A stretch of 64,000 bases of DNA from Ilyonectria destructans. Its lineage: Eukaryota > Ascomycota > Sordariomycetes > Hypocreales > Nectriaceae. The notes under the pieces were generated by a model. That model was not told the origin of the DNA. It ran no database searches and worked only from the letters and a program-made list of their open reading frames with translations. The stretch is from assembly GCA_020740775.1 (NCBI GenBank), contig JAHEWK010000033.1, positions 248,001 through 312,000 of the forward strand, given 5' to 3'. Position 1 is the stretch's first letter, and every line of letters begins with the position of its first letter. This document shows, one piece after another, positions 1 through 11,215 of this stretch. Position numbers and translations under genes: made by a program.

Positions 1-1921
1 GTGATAGCTTCTCAATAGCATCATTATCGTATGACAGCCGCTGTTCCTCTCTAAGGGCTTGCATCTGGGCTTCCTCGTCTGCCTCCCGGGCTGCCTTTGC
101 AATAACAGCTGCCCGGCCTCGAAGACGAGGCCGGCTAGCTGCCTCACTACTGCCTTGGGCAGCCTCTTTTTCACGAAGATCGCGGAAAAGCTCTGCTTGG
201 AGCCGGCCTTCCTTCCTAGCAGCTGCAGCCCGCTCTTCATGACTGCGAGTGTTGACCTTCTGACGTAGCTGGTCCACAGTATATGCCCCATCATCAACCC
301 GAATTCGACGCCTTGTATGTGTACGCCGGGCTTCCAGTCTGATCCGTTCTTTTTGAAGCCCAATGATCTTCTGATATGATGACATCATGATAATAGAGAG
401 GTCCAAGGCAGATTCTGCATGTAAGATAACAGCCCGGGTCGGGCTGCTTAAGACCTGCAATTTATCTTGGATTAATTGCAGGTCTTTCTTTGCCTTTCTA
501 GGCGTAACAGCATCCCTCTGTAAAGTCTTAGGAAATAACGGCTCTTCCAAATCCCGGGCAGCTTGACGTAGGGGCCCTAGGATAAGCTCCGGATTGAAGG
601 GCATAAGGCCGGACTTTTCAAATCCAACATAAATATAGCATGCCTTAAATGCTGCACTGTACAGCCGATTCTATTAATTAAGGAAGTCATATCGGGATAT
701 CTGTATGCCACCGGCAATAAGGAAGTCCGTAAGAGCGGCCCGTTGTTCCTTTTTGAGATGCTAATAGACCCCAACGTCAAGAGGTTGAAGAAGATAACTT
801 GTATGAGAAGGAAGGCGGAAGGGGATAATGTCAAACATATGACAATACCAGATAAAATCAGGGTCTTCATAAGCAGAAAAACCGTCCATCAGAAGCAGCC
901 TGTAGATAGGCTCTGCCTTTCTAGTCATCTGGGAGGCAGAATATGCCAATTCCTGGTTCCAGCTTTCCCTTATAAGCTCGGGACCGTAGCCAAACCAGGT
1001 CTTAATAGAGAAGTCATTGAAGTCATCGCTGCAGTCAAAAGAGTGATAATTAAAGTGCTGCAGCCACTGCCGGGCTCGTTGTGCGTTATTAAAGCCCGAA
1101 GACGTATGTGTCAGGACCACCCGTTCATCGATATCAGCCATAACGTATTCTTCTAGCAACACCTTTGCTGTTAGGATAAGAAAAGAAGGTATTGCTAGCC
1201 CGGCTGCGTTGATCGAATCCACAGCTGACAGAGAGTCTTTATTGCCGGGTTGGAAGGTGACGATACGAGTTTTTCCCTTCATACGGGTTGAGAAGAGCTT
1301 GAGGCTGCCATCAACCCATCCAATCTGGAGGGGGGTCTCGTCGAAATTCCAAAAATTAGACTTCGTAATAGCCTTCCCAGTCATGACAGCTTCAAATTCC
1401 TTGAACCAGTCTTCTAGTCTCGAGATATTGAGCTCGGCGCCGGCACGGATGACTTCCTTGACCTTTGGGGTCTTATGCTGCAGCTCCGGATGATGCTTTT
1501 TAAACCGGCGGACCCAGGTCTTCGAGACTGATGTCTTAAGACCTTCAATACGGTGTTTCCGTAGGAAGCTGGCGTAGTTACGGATGGCGGGCTCTGTGAC
1601 CGCAAATGCGCTCTTTTCAACGGTCCTGATGAATATAACTAAAGCTCGTTCCTCTGCCGCTGTAAGGGCCGGCGGCTGGCCACCTTTTCTACCAGAAGGA
1701 AGAGGCTTTTTCGCTCTTAATAACGATATATATTTCTTCACAAGAGATGCATTGGTGTGGTGGTGGGCGGCGATTTCAATTACAGTCTTCTTGCGAGGCA
1801 GTGCGGGGTTCTGTCGGGTCGTCCGTGTGACCGACTCGCCGGTTAGATAGTCGCGGGCCGCACGAGCTGCAGCTTGACGGGATTTATCTGAAATTTGAGG
1901 GATATCGAGACTGATAGTCAA
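1..1921 (-). pseudogene. pogo/Fot-type DDE transposase, inactivated, truncated by window edge
   Basis: Cut-and-paste DNA transposase of the Tc1/mariner superfamily, pogo branch. The first 386 residues are open from ATG at 1921. They hold a helix-turn-helix near residues 40-70, a CENP-B-type DNA-binding domain near 80-150, and the DDE catalytic core, with the first Asp in the WNFDETP motif (about residue 195), the second in LLLMDG, and the family hallmark LLQPLDVGVY. A TAG directly after that hallmark stops the frame, and TAA-TAG follow about 27 codons later. The same frame then stays open to base 1 and reads as the normal basic, Gln/Arg-rich C-terminal tail. All three stops are explained by CAG/CAA to TAG/TAA changes, as RIP makes. 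The 3' end lies outside the window, so the element cannot be bounded. It is not expected to be autonomous. The identification is firm; the subfamily is not. Confidence 0.9.
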
Positions 1922-2511
1922 ATATCGTAGGATTCAAATTTTAAAGAGATTGGGCTTGAATTGAGGCTATTGGCTTATACAGAGTCTGAAGAAGCTGGTT
2001 ACACATGCGACGCGGTTACAGGTTCTGTCGCCCCCTCTCCAAGGGAGAGGGGGGAGCCTTTAGCTTCCAGTGGAGCCTGCGATCACGTAAGCTAAAGTCA
2101 GCCCCCCGGGTAGTATCGTTATCGCGTTACGCTATGGAGAACTCAGAGTTGTGGGGTGCTTGGGGGGCTGCTGTCTGTCTTATCGTGAAAGGGTGTCATA
2201 CAAAATAGACCACTATGCCAACGGCAAAAGTATAAGGTACCCTACAATAGGTACTGAGGGAAGTAGGTCATATATAGGTTCCAATAAAGGGCAATCCGTA
2301 AATACAGGAGAATCAATAAATGAATGGATGGATAGCAATCTACTAAGCCTGTCCCAGGTTCTGAACATGCAGCCAATAACGGATATCACTAAAGTCACGG
2401 TTCTGCCCGAAATGAACGGCGTCAAGTTCACCCCTGACCTGCATTCAGGGGCAGCGACTCATCCCATGTTTCGCCTGGCCGTATACTCATTGCAGCCGGT
2501 GAAGGCCTACC
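1922..2511. other. Intergenic, upstream side of the transposon relic
   Basis: No gene is supported here. The first 250 bases probably belong to the 5' untranslated part and terminal repeat of the pogo-type element, but I could not match a terminal inverted repeat because the other end is outside the window. It contains a strong hairpin and a second G/C-run inverted repeat, listed separately. Open frames here do not resemble known proteins. Confidence 0.5.
2031..2053. repeat. Perfect 10-bp hairpin, 3-base loop
   Basis: CCCCCTCTCC at 2031-2040 and its exact complement at 2044-2053 flank the loop AAG. A looser inverted pair follows: CAGCCCCCC at 2099-2107 and GGGGGGCTG at 2162-2170. Both lie just outside the transposase start and may be subterminal or terminal repeats of that element. 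Confidence 0.6.
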
Positions 2512-4220
2512 TCAACCACGAGGCCTGGAGATACCCTCATAATCAAAGACAACTTCGCCCTCAAACCAAGTCTGAGTAACAGTCGCATTCTCAAAGTCGC
2601 CCTTGGTCAAGTCGCGATCCACGGCAATAAAATTAGCCGCTTTTCCGGGGGCAATAGAACCAATTCTCTGGACGATTGGTCAGCAGTTGAAACGAACATG
2701 CACACAACGCGACCTACGTGATCCTGGCTGACCGCCTTGGCTCCGTTGATGGTGAGCATTTCGATGATCGCTTCAGAACCGATCTGTTTAACGAGAGGGG
2801 CCACAGCTGGGAACAGAGGCAAGTGCATTCCAAAGGCCCAATCACTCCCAATTGTGACGAGGTTCTGCGCTTCAACCATCTTGGGGAAGTCCCAGCCAAA
2901 TTGCTGGCCAGCAAAGTCATTCTTGAAGAACATTGCCGGTGACATTTCTGCCGTGACGTTGAGTGTTCGGAACCGGGCAAAGTCATCTGAGACTCCTGTC
3001 AGTACTGAAAAGACCAACTTGGTTGGGTCCTGCTTCTCACCATCTTGAACCGCCGAGCAGTGGGCGATTTCATGTCGTGGCCCGCCTGGGTGGCCTTTTC
3101 GAACCTGGCTGATTGCATCCAGCGTCAATTTGACAGCGCCTTGACCCATGCAATGCACCTTGCACGTCATGCCATGCTTATCCCATTTCTCGATTAATTC
3201 GGCGAGATTTGGCTCTAGGATTTTGTCCATCTCGGGGCTCCCGTTTTCGTCCAGTTGACTAACAGTGGAATGCACCGGGTTGGGCGTGCCATCCATCATA
3301 AACTTGATGAACCGCGTGTCCACGTGTTTGCTGCGATACTGACGAGAATCTCGGATAAGCTGTTCAGGGTCTGAGAGGAGCTCGCCAGAGAGCCACTCGT
3401 TGCGGTACAGGATATGCGTCGAATAATCCATTTGAAGCTGATTCTCGGCATCAAGCTCGTGCAGGGCCTCGAGCAGAAGAGTATTCGCGGCAGCCTCCTG
3501 GCAAGAAGTAACACCGTAGCGGTGAAGTTCAGGGAGGGCACGCTTGAGGGCCCTCTTGACGTGGCTCAGGGTCGGTCTTGTAACAGCCAGATTGGCTCGA
3601 CCCATGGCATTTTGGCCGGCGATGGCGCCGGTTAGACTCCCATCCTGTCTACGTAAAAAGAATGCGTGCTTCGCATCTGGCTCGGAAGCAATGTCGAAGC
3701 CGGCCCTTTGGAGACCTAGCGTGTTGAGATACTTGGTGTGACCTCCTCCACCATGAATGATTACTGGGTTGTTTGGCCACTCTTGATCCAACTCGGCACG
3801 GTCAAAGTCTTGGGCTTCATAGAGCACGCCGACAATCCAGTCTGAGTATGCCCCATGGAAAGCGCAGGCGCAGGAGCCCGACTTCATACGCTCCATCATC
3901 GCCTTGCCGTCTAGGGTCAGCTCGTCGGCTTCAAAGTCCATGAGAACATCGCTAAGGAGATGAAGGCCAGAATGGAAGGTGTGAACATGGCTATCATGAA
4001 TGCCCGGCATGATAAACCTTCCGTTTAGATTGACTGTAACGAGGCTCTTCTCCTTGGCGATATGGCGAATCTCGTCGTTTAAGCCGATGGCTGTGAAGAT
4101 GCCGTCAGGCGATACAATAAAGGCCTCGGCCCAACGCTGGGCCGTGTTGACTGTATACACATTGCCGTTGAGATAGGCGACGCTGCCGGTAGGTGCCGGC
4201 TCGCTTGTGGATGAGAGCAT
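2512..4220 (-). CDS. Amidohydrolase family protein (Amidohydro_3/YtcJ-like)
   Basis: Predicted metal-dependent hydrolase of amide or cyclic-imide bonds, cytosolic since no signal peptide is seen; the substrate is unknown. Exons are 2718-4220 and 2512-2667 (minus strand), joined across a 50-bp intron (2668-2717; GTAGGT donor, CTGAC branch site, CAG acceptor) to give 552 residues. Without this splice the frame runs into unrelated sequence, whereas the spliced tail restores the family's C-terminal IGSIAPGKAANFIAVDRD motif. Metal-site signatures: HVH at residues 78/80 in the GIHDSHVH strand, a HGGGGH loop, VHCMGQG, AHCS and the terminal GSDWAFG aspartate. Length and domain order (small beta domain, TIM barrel, beta domain) are normal for the family. 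The start is the only ATG consistent with the N-terminal strand (YLNGNVYT). It is divergent from the Zn2Cys6 gene at 4961, a candidate regulator. Confidence 0.93.
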
Positions 4221-4960
4221 AGTGTCGGTCAGGCAGAGATGGAGTTGCCGGCGGTAGGAATAATGAAGATGGAATGATCAAAGAGCAAATAACTGGTGTC
4301 GCTTTTTTCCTACGTCGGGCTTGTTCCCATCTTGTACTTGGGAGCGCCCTCGGCCACCAGCAACTTCGCGGTCCCGATTAGGAAAGCAAACACAGAAGAG
4401 ATTCGGAATCACGAAGAGGCCGATATCTGATCTCCAACGAATATTCGTGTCGATCAGACTCTCAGCTCTCGGTGGCCTGCCTCATCGGGGTTAGACCATA
4501 GACCCATAGTGCTTATCTCTGCTTTGTGACGGGCACTTTCCATAGACCAACTCGGCACTGCGAGAAGTCGGTCTTGGGGGCTTTCCGTGCCGAGCCTGTG
4601 GGAGGGGGGCAAGTTCGGTAGAGTATAAGAAAGCCATAGCTCTAAGCCAAAACAGGACTCAAAAGCCGAGTCATGTGATACCCCGCAACGGCAACGCCAC
4701 CTCCGCTTTATCTGCCGGATCCCGGAGTCTCATATCCATGTTAGTCACTCCGACGAGTCCGCTCGCCCGCTCGACCCCTCGCCCGCTCGACCCCTCGCCC
4801 GCTCGACCCCTCGACCCCTCCGCATACATACAATGCGAGTATATACTGCGTAGAGCTGGAGTGGAGCCAACGAGGTCCTGTTGGACATGATATCCGACCC
4901 CTTCCTCGTCGACAACCACCTGCCCATTTCCAAATCATCCGAAGCTCGACATGATCACAC
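4221..4960. promoter_or_regulatory. Divergent intergenic region between amidohydrolase and Zn2Cys6 gene
   Basis: This 740-bp region separates two divergently transcribed genes and must carry both promoters. No clear TATA box was found for either. It includes a 16-bp tandem repeat (4764-4819). An ATG at 4888 opens a 50-codon frame that does not match the downstream finger frame, so it could act as an upstream ORF if transcription starts before it. Antisense frames across the GC-rich repeat are compositional. Confidence 0.5.
4764..4819. repeat. 16-bp tandem repeat, 3.5 copies
   Basis: The unit CGCCCGCTCGACCCCT occurs three times without mismatch (4764-4779, 4780-4795, 4796-4811), followed by the half unit CGACCCCT. 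It lies about 140 bp upstream of the Zn2Cys6 start, in the divergent promoter. It is a microsatellite-like array likely to vary in copy number. Confidence 0.9.
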
Positions 4961-7850
4961 ATGGCTTTCGGAGTTAACAAAGCTGCTAGACGATGGCGCG
5001 AACACCCCGGAAAGCGTCCGAGGAGGGCAGCGGTAGCCTGTCTACCATGTCGCGGCCGCAAGGTGCATTGCGACGTTACTCCCCAGGGCCGAGCCTGCTC
5101 CAACTGTCGGCGGCGCAACGAGAAGTGTGCCGTACCGGCTCGGGTATCCAAGTATGTCAAACTGAGTGTCGAGGCAAACTCTAGCTAATTCCTATTCAGC
5201 CAGGATCGTGACGGCGCAGCCCATATCGTACAGGTGTCGCATCCACCCCATACAGTAGACGCCGGCTGCCAAACCGAGGCGGGAGAGTTGAGCACTTCGT
5301 CACCGACAAATTACAGCGCCCCGACATTACACAAACTGGCCGACAGCGGTGCACCGACTTGGGGTGCTAACCGGGCGTCGGCGCGGATTCATGACCTTCC
5401 AGGCATTGCTTGGCAACACCTATTCCCCCCAGGCGATGGCCAAGCAACGACGACTCCCAGTGAGGCAGGGGAAAGCTCACCGGGCTCTGGCATCTCTGCT
5501 ACTTCTCCGACAAGGAATGCTTTCGCCTATCGATTCCTATCCGTCAACAATCTCAATTCTATGTCCTCTCAGGACATCAACTTCCTTGAATCGCAAGGTT
5601 GTTTCCTAGTCCCCGCACGACATGTCTTGGACGAGTTTGTGGAGCAATATTTTCTACATTCCCACCCACTGCTGCCCTTCCTCAATGAAGGCGACTTTTG
5701 GGACATGTACTCGGAAGATTCTGAGGAAACAATGCCGCTGCTGGTCTTCTACTCGATGCTGTTTTCGTCTTGCAACGTATGCCTCTCTCAATTCAGTAAG
5801 CCGATGGTCTGATTGCATCCTACTAACTTGGCACAGTTCGTATCACAATCTAGCATCGTCGCGCTAGGCTTCCCGAGCATTCGTGCCGCCAGAGCTTCTC
5901 TGTACAGGAGGGCAAAGGTAAGGACCAGAGCATCCACAATGGCTTCTGTTAACCATTCATAGCTGCTGTATGATCTTGAGACTGAGTTGTCTCCTGTCCA
6001 TCTTTCGCAGGCCGCCCTCCTTCTCACCTACTGGTCTCCATCCGACTCGTCGCGGCTCAAGAGACCCAACTCCACATGGCTGAGTATGGCAATACAGAAC
6101 GCCCGGGCCGCACAAGGGCCGAAATATGCGACCATGCAGACCATTTCGAAGACAGCTAATGTGAAGCACCACAAGAGACAGGCCTCACTGAAACGTTTGT
6201 GGTGGTGCTGCATTATCCGTGATCGCATACTGCCTCTTGTTGTTAGGCGGCCTCTTCAGATCACGCGGTCGGATTTCGACTTTGACAAAAACCTTGGTCT
6301 CATTTACGAAGACTTGCAAGATTATGTAGAGCGATCCAGTGTCTACAACCCTACTGTGAAGCACCAGTTGGTCGGGATTTCATCTATGTCGTCAAATTGT
6401 GCACAGTCTTGACCGACCTGATCACGCTGGTGTTCCCAGCGGAGCATGTGCTCGACGAGGAGCTCCCACTCGACTCCAGAGAACTCGGACGAATCAGGGA
6501 CAGTAGGGCTGCCTTGGAAATGTGGTACGAGAGCGCGGCGAGAGACTTTCCAGTGCCCGCGGGGACAAGCACGCCAGTGACAAACATGCCATGCTTGGGG
6601 AGGGACTTCTGCCACGAGTCGACAATACTCTACATAAACGTCATGTACATGTACTACTAGTAAGCTGCTATTCCGAACTCACAAACTCGTGTGAGCGCTT
6701 GTTGACGACTTGACACAGCTCCGCGAAGGCGGCTCTAAGTCATTACGAGGCTCGCCGATTCGCAACTGCGCCAACCCTTTCGACGTTCGACGTCAGTCTG
6801 CGAGAGTCTCAGGTCAAATATAGACTGAAGCAAGACATTCAAGATGCGACGTCAGGGACAACGGCCTGTCTCGACCAGCTGATTCAGTTACAGCTTGCTC
6901 ACTATCTCCCCCTCAGCACGTAAGACCCACCATGATCCGAAAGGTTCGCCCTGATACAGGATTCACTGACGCCAGATAGCATGGCTTGCACGGCATTGCC
7001 CCTTTTTTTAGGTGTCCTCGGGGCCAAGTTTTCATCGCACCAAAGTACCAATGGAAGCCTGGATTCGTTAGCCGAACAACATCATCACCTCACCATTCTT
7101 TTCCGGGCTATGGAGATCTACAAACTCCAGTATGATTCCGTGGACTTTGTCCGCGATATGGTCAAGTCCATTGTGGCGGAAGCTCAGTCAAACATCTTAC
7201 CGGAAACGGCTCCGGGCTCGCAACCGACTACGTTGTCGGGCTGGACAGATGTCCTCGAGAATCACCCAAATGTCTACCTGCGGTTGATCACAGCCCTCGA
7301 CGTTTTCTTGAAAAAGAGCGAGTCACCAGAAGAGGAAGACTTCCCAGGGCACCTGCGCAGACTATCCCTTACCAGCTCCCACCCCAGCGCCGCCCAGGAC
7401 GGTATCATAGATCTGGAATTCGCGTCCGCGGTATCAGACCAATCATTGGGAGCAATGGTACACAATGCTGCCTCTTGCTCGCATAGCTCCCTGGACAAGA
7501 ATCCCTTCAACGATTTATGGCTGGAACTTGAACGATATTGGGGCCTGATCCCCGGGTCGCTCAGTGCGGAGTGCGACTTGGACAGCGCAGGTCATGATGC
7601 CAAGACCAACGACATGAAGATTGAGGCCTCGCAGCCTAGCCAACCTAAGGGGGCAGAGCTGCCGCCGGAATCTTTAGGCGTTTATACGCTGACTGATATT
7701 TTAACGCCGGAAGTACGCGCGGATACAGACTTGATTCTCCCAGGTTTTGAAGCGCTTTATGGCTGGGCTGGGACACCGTTTAATACGAACACACATGCTC
7801 CTGAAAGGTATTTGGCAGATATAGAGATGCTGGAATTGTTATTACAGTAA
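4961..7850 (+). CDS. Zn2Cys6 fungal-specific transcription factor with apparent 1-base frameshift
   Basis: Predicted nuclear DNA-binding regulator. Exons: 4961-5151, 5200-5776, 5837-5917, 5963-6659, 6719-6919, 6980-7850, with introns of 48, 60, 45, 59 and 60 bp, all GT-AG. The binuclear zinc cluster is in exon 1: Cys27, 30, 37, 46, 49 and 56 (CX2CX6CX8CX2CX6C), followed by a Ser/Thr/Pro-rich linker. A Fungal_trans middle homology region starts near residue 200 (FLHSHPLLPFLNE) and includes LLYDLETELSP and QAALLLTYWS. In exon 4 the frame ends at a TGA (6410-6412), but the adjacent frame continues the conserved VVKLCTVLTDLITLVFP helix. One base appears missing in the T-run at about 6377-6380. 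With that base the product would be about 872 residues, ending at 7850; as written it stops near residue 433. This may be a real mutation or a homopolymer error. A short intron does not rescue it. It converges with the regulator at 7913. Confidence 0.85.
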
Positions 7851-7912
7851 TGCTACTCAATTTACACTAAGATAGTACATAATTATTTGTCAATATTGTT
7901 TGTTTCCCGTCT

Positions 7913-9765
7913 CTAGACCAATACTTCCCTTCTCCGGCTACAAAATTCTTGCTGGAGAAGGAGAATAACATGGATACGGAGGCGATCTATAACAGATTTG
8001 TCGAGCTTCTGAAGAACGGCCCTCCCCGTCTCGTCCATTTCGAGCGCTTTGTGTGCCGTGTACATGGGAAACCCTGCCGTAAAAGGACCGTATAGCATGA
8101 ATTCTTCTTGCATTAAGTATTCCATACTCTGGAAAATACTGACGCTGAGCTTAATGCAAACTTCCTGCAACCTGCCAGGACTCTCGGGCATAGACTCAAC
8201 ATCTACCAACTCGGGAAACCGTATCAACAAGTCCCGGATCTGCGACAGGCAGATTATTTGAAAGGACCATAGATGGGTAAGCACGTTGGCTACGCTCAAA
8301 TTTAGGAACCACAAACAACTGACATTCCTCTGGCGATTATCGTCTCCGGGGGCCCGAGTCCAGCATAGGGGCACTTGCGGTTCTGCCTGGAATGAAAAAC
8401 CCCATGCTTCGAGGCTCGCTCTCATCTCCGTCAGCTCGGCAAGTCTCCTCTTGGCTGCTGTGGTTGCCGCGGTGGTCGATTCATGCTCCAACGCATCGAC
8501 CTTTTCAAGTACCTCCGACATGGCGGCGGCTAGACTAAAGAGGTTCTGTAAGGGCGATGGCTCATGCGATTGAAAGGGCCTCGTAGTCCATTGCTCCTCT
8601 GCCAAGAACGTCGCCTTGCGGAAAACTAGAGCTTGTATCACCTGATAGATTGGTCGTGTGAGTTGAAAGATCAGACAAGCCGTTCCCGTTCATATTTAGC
8701 TCTACTAACCATAAGTGGCCTGATGCCAATAAACAGCTTATGCTGGATTCCAGAGCTGAAGAGCTCGGGTGGTGATAGGCGGATCAATTCGCTCACGCCG
8801 TGCATATGCACCAGCCAGTTGTCAGGGCTTGTCGGCGATAGGACCTAATCAACAATCAACCACAAATCGCTCAATCACCTGGTATAGCAAGACAAAGGAA
8901 GCCCCAGAGTGCTTTGAGCGTGCAGGATGGATGAGTTCCTTACCTCTACTAGAGCAAGACACATCACGGCCGCTGCCCGTTCGATTCCGTAACAGGATCC
9001 AGACCGCCAGAGATCGCGCTGCAGGAGGCGAAGAGTTTCTCCATAAGCCAACGAGATAGGCTGAACTAGTCTTGCACCAGTTCTGTAAGACATGATAGAC
9101 AGTGCCAAGGCGTTCATGGCCGAGTTGAGGCTTTCGCGAGGGGTGCCGGTCGCCCCAGCAGCCAGCTCTGGGAGTGCTGTGACCCAGGAGCCGCATATCC
9201 GGGGCGATTGAGGGACAGCATTCGTGACGTCGCCAGAGATTTCGCTATAGGGCACGTAGTTGCGCACAATCAGCGAGATTCTACTCTGCAAGGGGTCCGA
9301 CAGTGAAGGGTGAATCGGGTGTGCGTAGGACCATTTAGTCGGTCGTTGTACAAGAGTACCAGAGATTGTTTCCTCAAAAGGCGATGAGCCGTTGTTTCCA
9401 TCACCAGCATTCGTAGTAGACGTAGTAGGGGAAACATCAGTAGATGTGGCGCGTGCCGGGCCTTTGGTGATTCTTTTCAAGGGCCGTACTGGGCGTGAAG
9501 TCGTTGATGTTGGCAAGCCTGGGCCGGAGACGATGGGCACAAAGAGCACATCTGGATATCCTCCGCAATGACGATTACTGTGCAGGCACTGGGAGCAGGC
9601 CGGGCGCTTCCCGTCGCACTACGTCATGCATGTGAATTAGTGGCGATGCGCTGACCGAGGGGTGAGAGATTTGATAATCCGTAAAGAGGAAGGGAGGGGG
9701 ACGAAACTGACCCCAAGCTTGCGTCTCCGGCAAGTGTGACACAGACTTCTCTTGCGAACCTTCAT
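7913..9765 (-). CDS. Zn2Cys6 transcription factor (Fungal_trans_2-like)
   Basis: Predicted nuclear regulator of 530 residues. Exons (minus strand): 9712-9765, 8944-9618, 8710-8844, 7913-8641; introns of 93, 99 and 68 bp. The first intron splits the zinc cluster exactly after residue 18 and the splice restores it: Cys9, 12, 19, 26, 29 and 36 (CX2CX6CX6CX2CX6C). Unspliced, the finger is lost, so this join is well supported. A Ser/Thr-rich linker follows, then a helical region (residues ~110-520) without a MHR signature, as in C6 proteins of the Fungal_trans_2 group. ATG 9765 is used because the frame has no earlier ATG and the context (GCC before ATG) is good. Its 3' end is 62 bp from the convergent Zn2Cys6 gene, so the transcripts probably overlap. 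Upstream it is divergent from the hydrolase at 10382, a plausible target. Confidence 0.9.
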
Positions 9766-10381
9766 GGCGCTCAGCGACGACTGGGAGGGGAGAGGGTCTG
9801 TCGGGAGGGTCTGCCGAGGCACAGGCGCCCTCAGTGGGGAGACTGGAGTGAGTCTTGTGCCTTTTCGGGATCAAAATGCGAAGGGTCATGCATGGAAGGG
9901 TAACAAAACCCTTTACGCCAACGAGACTCGCGTCAGATGCCTTGTGTGCAAAGAGACGAGGAGGGATGTTTGTCCGTCTGTCAACGAGTATACGTTACCC
10001 AGTCCCCTCTTACGGGAGGGATATCACGTGGCTCGGGTTTTGCATCCCTTTTTGGTTTAGTATGTGGCAAGGTCTCGGACTCATTACAACCTCCACAAAC
10101 GGGTCTAGAAAGATTGGTTTGTTTCTCGCCAATGCCTGAGTAACGTCTTCAGTTTACTCAGCAACGTCTGCTTTGAAATGACGAGTTAGTAATCCGTCCA
10201 TGTTCTCCTGAGCGCGCAGAACATCTTTGTTAGGATCGTGATTGAGATAACGTAGTCGAGATGAAACTCCCTATCTGGTCGTTTCTGGACGGGTATAAAC
10301 TCGGCTGGTCTTCATCTGCTATTCCAACATTCGACACCGTTCCAACTCACTCTTCCGCCTCTACTTCAAACAACAACAGTC
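9766..10381. promoter_or_regulatory. Divergent promoter between Zn2Cys6 regulator and MBL-fold hydrolase
   Basis: 616 bp with no supported gene. TATAAA at 10294-10299 lies 83 bp before the hydrolase ATG and is the likely core promoter on the + strand. No matching TATA box was found for the leftward gene. Frames inside this region overlap the hydrolase start out of frame and show no family resemblance. Confidence 0.55.
10294..10299 (+). promoter_or_regulatory. TATA box of the MBL-fold hydrolase gene
   Basis: TATAAA, 83 bp upstream of ATG 10382, followed by the pyrimidine-rich leader expected before a fungal start. Inferred from position and sequence only. Confidence 0.5.
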
Positions 10382-11215
10382 ATGGCTACCTCTACGTTCA
10401 AGAACAAAGTCAGGATCACGCATATCGGAACTGCTACGGCAATTCTGGACATCGACGGCATCACCTTTCTGACGGACCCATTCTTCTCTCCTGCCGGCAG
10501 TGAATGGCCGACCCATTCCGACAAAGAGCCACTCAAAGTTCATGACGACCCGGCCCTGAAGTTGAACGAGCTCCCCCATATCGATGCTGTCCTTCTGAGC
10601 CACGAGAACCATCCCGACAACCTCGATGAGCTCGGTCGACAGCTCCTCGACGGCCGTCACGTCATGACCACAAACGACGGTGCAAAGAACCTCGCACCAC
10701 GACCCAGCGTCCTTGGCTTTGGGGACTGGGAGGAGAAGGACGTCCGCATCTCCGGGAAAACTTTTCACATTACCGCCACGCCTTGTAAGCACTGGCCCGG
10801 CCATGAATGTGTTGGGTTTATTGTGCATACCGAGGATTTCGGCGTCGCCCCCGACCGTCGCCCAAACGCAGTCTACTTCAGCGGTGATACCGTCTACGTC
10901 GAAGAGCTTGCCCAGATGGCTGACAAGTACCATATCGCTGTTGCCATCATGAATCTCGGCAAAGCCACATTCTATGGAGTCACGAGCGAAGGGCTGCCTG
11001 GCCAACCCGGTGATGCCCTCCAGATTACCATGGATGGTCGTCAAGCTGCTCGCCTCTTCCGCGACATCAAAGCAGATGTGCTTGTGCCTATGCACTATGA
11101 GTCGTGGGACCATTTCACTCAAGAGGAGGAGGAGTTGATGAAGGAGTTTGAGGAGGAGGCTGTTTTGCCTAAGGTTCGCTGGCTTGAGCCTGGCAAGGCT
11201 GTACAAATAAACTGA
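10382..11215 (+). CDS. Metallo-beta-lactamase-fold metal-dependent hydrolase
   Basis: Intronless gene for a 277-residue cytosolic hydrolase of the Lactamase_B_2 (UPF0173/UlaG-like) group. Visible motifs: ITHIGTAT in the first strand, TDPFFS near residue 31, the metal loop SHENHPDN with His74, His77 and Asp79, a CKHWPGHE segment carrying a further His, the FSGDTVY strand with its bridging Asp, and VPMHYESW near residue 240. These are the usual zinc or manganese ligand positions. Length matches the family and no signal peptide is present. The start ATG 10382 is preceded by a CAACAACAGTC leader and a TATA box. The natural substrate is unknown; the group includes lactonases and phosphodiesterases. 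It is divergent from the Zn2Cys6 regulator at 7913-9765. Its complement carries a 281-codon open frame that I regard as a codon-bias shadow. Confidence 0.92.
   Translation: MATSTFKNKVRITHIGTATAILDIDGITFLTDPFFSPAGSEWPTHSDKEPLKVHDDPALKLNELPHIDAVLLSHENHPDNLDELGRQLLDGRHVMTTNDGAKNLAPRPSVLGFGDWEEKDVRISGKTFHITATPCKHWPGHECVGFIVHTEDFGVAPDRRPNAVYFSGDTVYVEELAQMADKYHIAVAIMNLGKATFYGVTSEGLPGQPGDALQITMDGRQAARLFRDIKADVLVPMHYESWDHFTQEEEELMKEFEEEAVLPKVRWLEPGKAVQIN

Noticed and set aside
4671..5160. Arg/Gly/Ser-rich minus-strand frames
   Set aside because: They are generated by the 16-bp tandem repeat and by the complement of the zinc-cluster exon.
10361..11206. 281-codon open frame antisense to the MBL-fold hydrolase
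   Set aside because: The sense strand has a complete recognisable enzyme; the antisense frame follows from GC-biased codons and has no domain resemblance.
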